Below, one piece after another: positions 33,601 through 45,600 of a stretch of DNA of 64,000 nucleotides. The translations under genes and the position numbers were made by a program. Origin of the DNA: Phlebotomus papatasi. Lineage: Eukaryota; Arthropoda; Insecta; Diptera; Psychodidae. Where the stretch lies: contig NC_077224.1 in the NCBI RefSeq assembly GCF_024763615.1, forward strand, positions 558,001 through 622,000. Reading direction: 5' to 3'. The notes under the pieces were generated by a model, which worked only from the letters and a program-made list of their open reading frames with translations, had not been told where the DNA came from and did not search any database. The first letter of the stretch is position 1, and every line of letters starts with the position of its first letter.

Positions 33601-36600
33601 TTCGCCATTTTTGAGCTTAAATATTTACTTTATAGCAAATAGCTAGAGACTTGCAAAAAATATTCTAGATCCCTTCAACCTTCTACTTTGCAATTATGTA
33701 CAAACATAAGAAAAAAATAACTTTAGGTAGTTAGGAAAAATTATTTTCTTTATGGGACACCGGTGTTCCAATCGTCCTTAAAGGGTTAATGGTGGTTCCT
33801 CTGTCTCAGCTACCATAAGCTCATCTGGGCTTATCATTGTATTTTGTTTAATGAATTGACTTTCTATAGTTCTTGCCGTTCCTAAAGAATTGAAGTTTGA
33901 GCGATAAATCGGAAGATAATATGAAATGTAGAGATTTATAGGATTCATAAGGACAAATGAGGGCTAAACTAAAAATGAAAGCTTGGTCTTTTTTTCGTAA
34001 AAAAAAAATAGAATCCTACCTGTGAAAAGATTCCAGGTCCCGTTGTGGTTGATGTTGAAACATTTCCATTGGTAGCCGTTGTGAAGAGCGCACCTGGAAC
34101 ATTGTTCTCCAGAAATTTCTGAACATTTTGCACCGTTTGAGCTGGTGATACTTGTGTCTGAGCCTCACCAGAGCCACCATTTACAAATTGATGCAACTGA
34201 ACTGCTGCCACTTTTGCAGAGAGTTCATTGGCAGCATGAACTGCCGGCATCAGAAGACTGCCAGAATGTCCACTTGGTGGATAGACACTTGTCATATCCA
34301 TGGAATTCTCATTGACAATCATGGACAAATTTGAACTTTCGTCCATCAATTCAATGTTTGGCCCATGAATCTTTGGCCCATACAGTGCTCCTGGATCTGG
34401 TGATCTACCCTCATAGTCATTGCTATTGCCATCATTAGCACCCATTGAATTCTGTGAGTTCTCATCGACAATCTCCGTCTTGAGGGCCGTCACAACATTA
34501 GACGGCGACAGAGCATCTGGTAGAATGGTACCCGTGGACGATGGTCGTCTCACGCTCAGTGGGAGGGTTGTTGGTGGTGGCATCATTCCCGAATCTATCT
34601 CATTCTTCGGCTCAATACCCCCCGAACTCCATAGCATCACCGGACAAACGCCATTCTTACTGTTCTGCTCGTCATATCGCACATCTATACGGAAAAATAT
34701 GTTAGACCAGACGGCAAAGGCATTCGTGTCATTTTGTACTAAAATTTAATTTAATTTATAATTATTTAAGGAAAGAATAAAACAAATACATGTAAAATTA
34801 GAAAATTTGGCGTTCTCTCCATTTTTTTTTGATTTATTTGTATGACTATATGTAAATTTTTAGGAAAGAAGAAAAAAAAAACAGAAAAACAAAATGATGT
34901 AAGGTCAAAAAAAAGATAAATTATTAGCAAAACGGAAATTAGGAATTACATTTGACGTATGCTCAATATTTTTCTGTGCACAGTCTCTGCAATAGAAATT
35001 TAGAATTTTTAAATTCTCCATTTTAAATCCAATTAAACTCTTTTATTCTATTTTGCCAAAAATATTATCAAACTCTCTGATATGCTAGAAAAGATCATTT
35101 CCGCAATTATTTTTTAAAAATTTTGTTTTATTTTTAGTAAAATTTATATGAAATTATTGAGAGTGATTTGTGAAATTACTATGCGAAGTCTTTGGAGTAC
35201 AAAAAAAAGCGAGACTGTATGAGAAGCAACTAGAAAAGTATAAACCACTTTGAAATCATTGCCAAACTCAAACAAATCATTTTTCTCATATTCATCGTAC
35301 AAGTCATTTCTTCAGTTCATTCATCATCAAATCCTACAAAAAAAAATCCCACCCCATTTCTCGATCATCAAAAATTCCCTCCCACAATTGAGCCCTTTTT
35401 CTTCAGGCACTTTTATCTAAAATTCCTTCTTTATCTTTTTTTATGCATAAAAATGGTCAATCAAGCAAATGGCAGCAATGGATTAGTTTTATTGATTTCT
35501 CATGATCTTCACGCAAAAGAATGTCGCGTACAACATGAAAAGATAGTTATTGGAATAAATTTACTTTGATTAAAACTCTTTTTTTGAAAGTGAAAGGAAA
35601 TTAACAGTAAAATCATTTTACATTCACTCCCAAAATTATCAATACACCCCATTAATTAATTCAGTTCGATTTGTCCCAAAACTGCAATATTGAATTTTGA
35701 AAAATAATTATTCAAAATATCAATAAAATTAATGACCAGCGCACATTAACTTTTGTTTGTAAACATGTTTTCAAAATTTTCTGTGAGAGTGAGTGAGATG
35801 ACTAGATTTAGATCTCTTTCACTCTCACTGAAATGTCAAAAAACATGTTTACAAAACAAAAGTTATTTTGCGTTGGACATAATGCTCAAATGTAAAAACT
35901 CATATTCCTGTAAAATGCAATTATTACTGAATATACAAGACTTTCTTTATCGGGCAACCCTAATTCTACTAATTAAAAAAAGGTCGCAGAGTAATTCAAT
36001 AATGGATGCTTAAAATCAAAAGTGCTAAATCGTGATAAAATGTCAAAACTGCTAGAATAAATTGGTTTAATCAGGGGCATGACGTTTCCTATGTTACCCA
36101 TATGTTTCTAGCGTGCCGAAAAAACTTTTGAGTTTATTAGCTATTTTCTGTCATTGTAGAATGAATTAGCAAAAAATACTAATACAAAATAAAAGCCCAT
36201 TTAATAACGAAGAGGCAACTGAAAACCCTAAATTGGCAACCTACGTAGTTTTTGAGATATCTCGTGAAATGTGTACGAAAACAGGGAAAAAATTACACTA
36301 AAACTGGTCGCATTTTTCAGAGATAATGTCACTTCCCTGGGTTTAATCTCAATTTTAAATTAACAGAGAGACATTTAGTATAAGGCTGACTATGTTTAAA
36401 TAGCTTTAGTTACTTAAAGTGACCACCAATCAATTACATTGCTTTAAAAATCTTCCCTTTTTGATTTTCTAAGAAAAACTGCTATAATTGGGATTGCCTG
36501 ATACAACTAATATCTATTATAAAGCTATGCAAGAATTCTCAATAAGAATATTTTGTAAATTTGACATGCGTCAAATTTACAAAATGCTGTAAGTGTTTTT

Positions 36601-39600
36601 TTTTAAATTAATTTTAAAAGTGCTAGAATTAATTAGTGGTTAAAATAATAATATTTTTAATTAAACAAACACTTGCAATGTTTTTTTTGTAATTGTGGAA
36701 CAAACAATAGTTTTTATGCAATTTATGAAATGTAATGCATAGTTTATGAGGCAAAGTGTCAAAAACTGCTAGAATAATTTTGCCTTTTATCTGTCTAAAT
36801 GGGTTTCTATATAGAGCAATTTATTGAATTATGTATTTATTTGACCCAAAACACATTTCTTTAGATCTATACCTTTGTAGAAATAAAACTGCAAGAATTA
36901 GTATTACCCGATGTGACCAATGTACATTTGAATTGAGCATTTTACAAGTAATATGAGATATTTCATTTGATCATAAGAGCAAGATAGGACATAATCTTTG
37001 TACTTAAGAGTATATATTAGAAAAATTTCAGGAGTGAGTGTTAGAATTAAAATAAGCGCTTTGTGCTTCTGGCAAATAACTTCAATGCATAATTATCACA
37101 TTGACATACCATTTCTTTCACATAGCACACCCACCAGGTACATTCCAATTAATAAAATAAATAAATAAAACAAATATATTCATTTCTTTGCATTTTGTTA
37201 TCTTATGCACAAACATTTTCTTTTTTTTTCTTGTGTGAAACAGAAATATGATATACCATATCTCACTATCAATAGTCTTTTATTGAAAACATTTCAGTTT
37301 TCATAAATACAGTTGAATTTCAAATTATTTGGTTTTATTTATCGTATTTGCTTTAGTTTTCTCGAGAATTATTGATGATAGTTGTACTTAAAAATTTTTA
37401 AATATTAAAAATAAACATTTAAAGCAGAATCAGCATGAATAGAAATGCTTTTTTTAATGGTGCTTTAAGCATTGATTCTTGAGACAAATATTCACAGCTA
37501 TATGATTTACCTTTGAAAGCACATGAATGTTGTTATAATTGATAGTGTTAATAGATTTTGGACGACAGAGTGAAATTTTAAGAGAAAAAATGTAATATTG
37601 CTAATTTGCCAAATAGAATGAAATTCTCCTGTCGCAGCAAACAATCATAAATTTCTTGCAAACATCATCATCTCCGACATTCACATGCCATTCTCAACAT
37701 CATTCAACACTCCTTCTATCTCTCATAATCACAGAACCATCGTCACACATTCATCTCACAAACATCCCAAAACATTGCCTCTCACATCATCCCAAGACAA
37801 TTATTCTTCAATGTGGTTTCTCTTTTCAAAGTTCTCATCTTATGGCATCGTCAAATTGTATGATAAGCTTGTCTCCTATCCTTATCAGTGTCGTGATGAA
37901 ACACATTAGGAGACACGTTTTTTTTTAAATACCTGAGATTCTTCACAATCTCAGTTTTAAAAGGAGAAATCGTATAGTAGAAAAAAAAACAATATAGAAG
38001 AAAACTAATAAATAAGCATCAGCAGCAGCAGCAGCAACAGAGACCTAAAAAAGAATGTGACATATTTTCTTTTTTTTCTTGGATATTTGTCGGTGTTGTT
38101 CGTTCATTCTTTTTATCTATAGTTATTATTTTGGTTTTTCTTTCTCTGTCAAAAAAGATGCTTTCCAGAGGAGATGTTGATGATTTGTGGATGAGATACG
38201 AGACAGCATCCGACCGGGCCACTGCTAGTTTATCAAATTTTAAACTTGTCAAAAAAATTATCAACAATAAAAGGAGATATTTAAAACAAAACAACAAAAA
38301 GAATAAAATTTGAATTTCAATAAAAAAAGAAAATTCATTTTGAAAAAAATTCACTGTATCTCTTGATCTCTGGAAAAGCCACATTTAATGTTAAAATTAT
38401 TTTTATATAAAGGAAAAAAAGGTATTAAATTCCGTAGAAAGATAAATAGGACATCTCACTATTTTTTTCTTGCAATTATCTAAAAATCTAAATTGAAATT
38501 GTTATAATTTTAGGTAGTCAATTAAAAATATCCAATCAATTCGATCAAGAATTTTCCACGAATTTATCAAATAATTCTTGTTAGAAAATTTCCAAATCTC
38601 TATGTTAATTCACAATTGTCTTCAAGTAGTATTCAGGTAATTTTTGACTTTATGAAACATATGCTTCATGTAAATTTCAAGTAATTTAGACGCCCCTGTT
38701 GGTGAGTAGAAGAATTTTTGATGTTCTGAAAAGCTACTGTATTAATTACCATGTTTCCTATGTTCAAAAACAATCGATTTAGTTAGGTCAAAAATTACCT
38801 AAAACCAAAATGTTGTGTTTTATTTTACCAAGACAAATTAACAGCTACTTTTGTTAATTTTATTAATATCCAATTTCTTATTTGAATTTAATATTTATTA
38901 AGAAATAACCCGAATTGTCTGAGTTAATAAACCATTTAAGATAAGAAGCTTAAAATGCGTTTCAGGTGAGATCAGTGCAATGGCGTCATAACCGATACTC
39001 CCTAAGGGGTCATCTCTACTGTTACTGCCTAAGGCAGAGGTGTGCAAGAACCGTTTGAAACCGAACAAACGTCAAATGGAACTTGTACATCAATAGTCAA
39101 AACGCTACTAGAACAAACTTATTTTGACCACTGAGAAAAAACGGGGGTGCGATTAACTTTTTTTCCTCCTAACTTTAACACTTTGTAGGTGTAAAAATAT
39201 ATCAACATTTTTTAATGCTAATTTTACACCTTTTTAAGGGTAAAAATAACATGAAAAAGGGTAAGTTTAACCCCTAATACACCTAAAAAGCATAATATTT
39301 ACACCGATTTCGGATCAATACTGCAGGGTAAAATTAACATTTCCGAAATGTTATTTTAACTTTTTCATATTTCTCTCAGTGTAGAAACCAAACGGTTAGA
39401 GATAAAGACTTGGGACCTTCGGGGGACCCCCATAAGTTGACCCTGGGACCATTAACATTATCCTGACTTTCCCCCTACCCCTTCCCTTTCTTCACTCCAA
39501 AACTATGCTTTTTTTTGGGATAGCTCAAAAACTAGTCGTGTGACTTTTGTTGTTGTAATTTTTGGATATGTTTTAGAATTCGCCTAGGCGGACATTTCGT

Positions 39601-42600
39601 CTTTACACGAAAATACCGTTCTGAACTGGTTCCAATCGGTTATGAACCGCTAAGTATGTTTTAGTTTTTTATATAAATAATTTCTTATTTTCATGAGGAT
39701 TGTAAAGGCCAAAATCCCGAAAGCCAAAATCCCGGAAGTCAAAATCCCGAATGTTCAAAATCCTGAAAGGGATGAAATTATATGGGGGAAAATGTTTAGA
39801 CTAATTTTCCAAGACACAAAAGATTTCCCTTTGCCTCCAGCAAGCGCGGGTGCAATCGTGGGAGTAGCTATGACACTTTTAAGAATTCGGGATTTTGGCC
39901 CATTCGGGATTTTGGGTTTCGGGATTTCGGCTTTCGGGATTTTGGCTTTCGGGATTTTGACCGGGACCCGTATTTAATATCAATTGTATTTATGTGCATT
40001 GAATTTTCAATTAGAGCAAGTGACAAATAAATCATCCAGTTTTCTCCGAAGTGGAGATAGGATAAATTCCTGTCTCCACCCAGAATCGAACTGTAGACCT
40101 CTAAACGACCTCTAACTAGACGAGTGTTCTACCAACTGAACGACAGAAGCCACAAGCTTTATTTGACTAGCTACACGACCTAAACCAATTGCATTGTGCA
40201 CTTCGATCGATTAATTTTTTATTTCTATTTTTTAATCAGTTAAGCTCGGTAAATAATGCGTCAAAATTTTTGTGGTATAGCGGTTATGCCCTAGACACAC
40301 TTACGACTTTGACTAAATGGCCATCAGGTTCCCACTAACTAAGCAGTTTCTCGGCTTAAGCCAATTGACGAATTAGTCAGAAACTGATGGAAATGTAATC
40401 TGACAATTATTTTGATTATAATTATGTTAAGCCGTCTCTCGGCTTAAGTCGTAAGTATGCTTAGGACATAAGTTAACTTGATCAAGCATTTCGCAAAGCA
40501 TATGGCGCTTTGCCCCCCTTATTTTTTAATGAATTTTTAAGTATGAATGGCTTTAGGAATGGATCCTAATACGGGCTTCAGACCTAACGCTTAACCATAT
40601 GGCTTAGCTTCTCTAATTTCTCATCAACCAAGATTTTTTGGAAAATTTTGACTTAGGATTGGATTATTAAGGGCAAATGACCTATTACATTCTGAAAAAT
40701 CAATAAAATCGGTCGCTGTTTAATGTTTTGAGACCCTCGGGAACTGGGCTAAACCTCTAGTCTGAAGACAGTCTAATGCCCTAGACACACTTACGACTTA
40801 AGCCGAGAGACGACTTAGTGGAAAATGATGGAAATGTACTTTAATCATTATTTCGAATATAATTACGCTAAGCCGTCTCTCGGCTAATCCTCAGGTCTGT
40901 CGAGGCCCTAACGGCGTTACCACACTTGCACATTAAAATTTTAATGTGATTCACATTAATTGTCGCTTGTGACCGTCCAAATGTGTTATTTGTGTCTTTG
41001 AGTCACTTAATATTTGGGGTTTTTCTGTATTTTGATAAAGAAGTGGACTTGACCTGTAAAAATAAGTTTAAATTTACCTAAAGCATAACTATTTTTCACA
41101 TTAAAAAATTAAAGAGGAAATCGCATTAATTTTTCGAATTAATTCTATAAATCAATTTATATCAAATTTTGCGGGCCAAGTCTACCTTTTTATCAACAAA
41201 TAGATCAAATTTTGAATATAATATGATTCAAACACACAAATTACACATTTGGACTCTGACCAGCGACAATTAATGTGAATCACATTAAAATTTTAATGTG
41301 CAAGTATGATAACACAGTAAGTGACAGTCTATGAAACCCGAATTTTGTTCGACAAACACTTCACTTCCCCTTCATTTTGAGTTAAAGAATAAAACAATAT
41401 ATACTAGGTTTAAATGACCAAGTTGCACCGATCTCTACTGATTAAAGCAAAATTTAAAGTTGTTAGTACTAGATTTGTCAATTTATTTTATGTTAAAAAT
41501 AGAAATATTTTGAAGGTTTTAGGGATTTTCTATCAAACTACTAAAGATTTATGTTACACAAAGTACCAATTCGCAGAAAATTATTGACAGAACTGATAAA
41601 GAGTATTTAAAAACATCTTTTTAAATAAAACAACTTGATTGTCAAAGTGGCATTTCCCATTGTAAATATGTAGTACGCAAAGGAAAATTGCTTTCTGTTA
41701 ACAAAAAAAATTTTTCTGATAAAAGTTAAAACCAAGAAAGATGTCTCTGCTGAATATTGTCATTGCAATACAATATTACTCTAAAAAAAAATTCTTGTAC
41801 TTTAAGAAAAATGCTTATAAATTTGAATTTTAATGTAATTTGTGGAATTGATTTTGGTTTTTTTTTTTGGTTTTTTTTGTTTTGTATTTATCAGTACCCG
41901 TGATCTAAAGTCGCATCTCGCATCCCACATCATGTTGGCTCATACTTCCGTTGGATGTTGTTGTGCGCCCCTCCACGTGCTGCCCGCGGATTGTGACGCT
42001 GTGGACGTCGCCGACGCTGACCCTCTGACCAGGAGGAGGCATCGCCGTCGCCGTCGCCGCCACTGTGTTGCCATATCGTTCCATTCCAATGATGGAGGCG
42101 GATGGATCTCTCAATTTTATTTCAATGTTTTTTTTTTTTTTTGGTTTATTTCATTCGCTCTACTTTCTACTCAGGTCATCTGTCTTTCTTTCTCTCTCTC
42201 TCTCTCCCTGTGTTCTTCTTCAGTCAGTCTTTATTTATTTATTTTTTATTTATTTGTCTTTTATCACAACATCACCCGTGCACATGTTACTGAACACGGA
42301 GAGCAATCATGTATTTGAAACGTTTTTTAACCGGTAATTCATTCATAAGGGAATATGTCGAATCCCTCACACCTATAATGTCTATATGAAGAAGGGAAAA
42401 AAATAGTTTCATGCAGACATTTTGTGATTTGTTATGAAATATAAAAAACTTTTTTTTTTGTATTTTATTTTTTTTTAACTTTTAGTTTAATTATAAAGAA
42501 CAACTATCATTAAAAATGCAAATAGTATACGTGAGAGATGAATGATAGCAATGATTCTTGATGATTTTTCTTTCCATCCAAAGTCTCAATTTTATGTACA

Positions 42601-45600
42601 AATTGGCCATTAAGAAGATTTTTTTCAAAATTTATGTTTTTGTTTTCGCTAAATTTAGTTAGTTTAGAATAATCACAAAATATTTGCGTTGCTGCTTTTC
42701 ATTGTTATAGAACAAAAAAAAGGATAAAAAACGGTAAAAAAGAAACAAAAAAAGATACAAATTGTTGATCTTTTCTGGAAAAAGAGCAACAGATTCTTTT
42801 TAAAAAAAATCAATTCATATAAATAGACAATGTGTTGTTTTTTTGCATAATTAATATAAGAAATATATTCTTTGAAATATAAGAAAAAAGTGTAATTAGT
42901 AAAAAATATCAGGAATGTGTTTTTACCTGTATTTTGCTTTTAGAGGAAGAGCAAATAGAACTGGCTTTAAATCGTTTTTTTTATCTATCGTGAAATTTTA
43001 ACCGTTTCAACTAGAATCAAATATAATCGTTTCTTTTAAACATTTTACAGAGAAAATGAAAATAATAAATTTTTTTTGTTTATAAATTACTTTTTTTTAA
43101 CAAATCATTTTCCATTCATTTTGCAATAAATTTATTTATTTATTTCATCATTACTGCAAATGCAATAACTTCTTTTTTTTATTTTCACTGTGACAAATGG
43201 AAAATAACTATTTGCAAAAAATAAAAAATATTAATAAAAAATAAATATTCTAATATTTCAATCCACCAATTCTACATTTTATTTTATTTTAGTTTCCCTA
43301 GCAATGAAAAAGAAATGATTTAAGTTCATATTATAAAGATTCTTGTCAAATGTTTCAACAAAATTTAGTGAGGAAAGAAAAATATTCCGTCGGAACATCT
43401 TTTTCATCTCTTGCATTTAGTTTTTATTCTCTCTAAAGTCTTCCATGATCAAGAAAACTCTGCTCTGAACATTCAAAGACGCTCAAACATATTTTCACAT
43501 AAAATCACATTTCATTCATTTGTAAAATTAAATTTGAAAGATTTAAAAAAAAAATCCAAGATTATTCAATTTTATGAAATATTTTTGGATTTATTGATCA
43601 TAGCTACAATTTAAAGCTTTTTTTTTGACACCATATTTTGCAAGAAGGTAATATTAGGATTTCGGAAATAGAAGTTCCATCCACAATTTTAGGCCACACC
43701 CATTCAATTACAAACAGTACTAAATTTAACCCATTCCTTACCATGGTATTATACATCATACGCAAATTGAGTGATTTTTGATAATTTATTCCTGGCCAAT
43801 TTTTATCCGAATTGCTGTCAGGAATGGATTTTTAGTAACGCTAGTTATTCAATTACTTGAGAAAAATAGTCCGACAGAGACGAAAATTTTGTTATTATTT
43901 TCTTGCTTCGCGGAAGGTGATGCAAAATTTTTGCTCAAAATGGCGAACGGAAAATACGACATCCCGTCGAATTTGTTAAAATTGGTCTCTTTCCTCTTAC
44001 CTGATTTGAATTCTAGTTCCCAATTGGTGTTCTTGGATAGTCACTCTATCTAAAGCAATAGAGTTTGTAATGAATTAATGCATAGAATTTAAATTCAGTG
44101 ACCGTTAAGACGTGTGTTTGACAGAGGCTCCCCGCGCCCCCATATGAGATAAAATTTTTTTCTTTTCAAAAAAATCATCTACTAATCTGTAGGAAACTAA
44201 TCCCTAAATATGAACATTCTATCTCAAGTATTTCTGGTACATTGACTGAATGGGTTAAATATATTTTCTCACAAAATTATTCAGACCGTTTTGGAGGAAT
44301 TTTCAGTCTAATGAGTTGTAGCAGATAGTGAACGGAAAAATAGACTTTTCTTCAGGGGGGCCTCTCGACATTTCATTTTTCCATACGTTTTTGCAGGAGG
44401 TGACATTAGCTCTGAAAAATGCGACCGATTTTAGTGTAAATTTTTCCCTGTTTTCGTACACATTTCGCGAGATATCTCCAAAACTACGTAGTTTGCCAAT
44501 TTGGGGTTTTCGGTTGCCTATTCAATATTAAATTGGTTTTTATTTTGCATTTATATTTTTTGCTAATTCATTTTACACTGACAGAAAACATCTAATAAAC
44601 CCAAAAGTTTTTTCGGCGCGCTACAGAAACATATGGAAAACATAGGAAATGTCATGCTCCTGCGTTTTTGCATATAGAGACACTGAAAATGTGTTAAAGT
44701 TCTGAGGAAACAATGTTAATTGCACTCTCTTTCTTTCTTAGTGTTGGACCAAGGAGCACATTTTACCATTCCTTCGGTCGTGAGCTAACTTATAGTGGTT
44801 ACGAGTGGTTGACAGGTAATATTCTACCCAGAATCGTAACAAAAATGAAAATTTCAAAATATTTTGATAATAACGCCATTTGCGGTGATTCCGTGAATTA
44901 GCGATATGATTTTCTTTTTTAATTCAACAAATGTCAACGTGGCATGTTTTATTTTTTATGACATAGAGGAAACTGGGGCACCACCAAACACGGGGTAGCA
45001 CCAAACACTGCAATTTTTTAATAGGATATTCGACTTCAGAGGATAAGACTTATAAAAATTTTTAGGCATTATAGGAATGTTTGTCCACTGAAGAAATGGT
45101 CGAGATATTCCAAGTAGTTTAGAAATAAAAATTAGTGTTTGGTGCTACCCCGTGTTTGGTGGTGCCCCAGTTTCCCCTACCCCCATTTTAGGTGTGATTT
45201 CTTCATAATCACACCTATTGTGATACTCCGATTTTCTAAAAGTGCTCCGATCGAGCTGAAATTCACAGGGTATATGTTTTGAACATCTTTGATACCGAAA
45301 ATGGTAGTCCGCCATTTTCGGGTCCGGCCGGCCGTCTGGCCGTCCGTAGTACGCAATATCTCCGGTTTGGAAAGAGATATCTTCATAATTTTTCTTTTAA
45401 ATATATCTACTTGCACGTACGACGATTTCTATGCTATTAGTTTTTTTAAAAACCGGTTCTAAACCGGTTTAAAACCAATTTTTCTAGGTTTTCTCGAAAT
45501 TGGCCTATGCAATTTGAACCAATTTATGTTTATGTTGTAGCGCTATTTGAGTAGACCAATTAAAAAAAAAAATGTTGGAGATTGCTCCATGATTTCTCGA

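Larger units (their letters stand above)
31404..34019 (-). other. NFAT intron 7
   Basis: Holds a palindromic MITE (31711..31858) and a 523-bp TTAA MITE (33267..33789). A CpG-richer stretch at 32790-32880 (+) has an ATGGCGGACGG start-like context but only a short frame I do not recognise. Confidence 0.6.

Noticed and set aside
37656..37928. Overlapping + strand frames of 90 and 74 codons rich in S/H/T
   Set aside because: Low-complexity 'catcatc' sequence without splice context or recognisable protein features.
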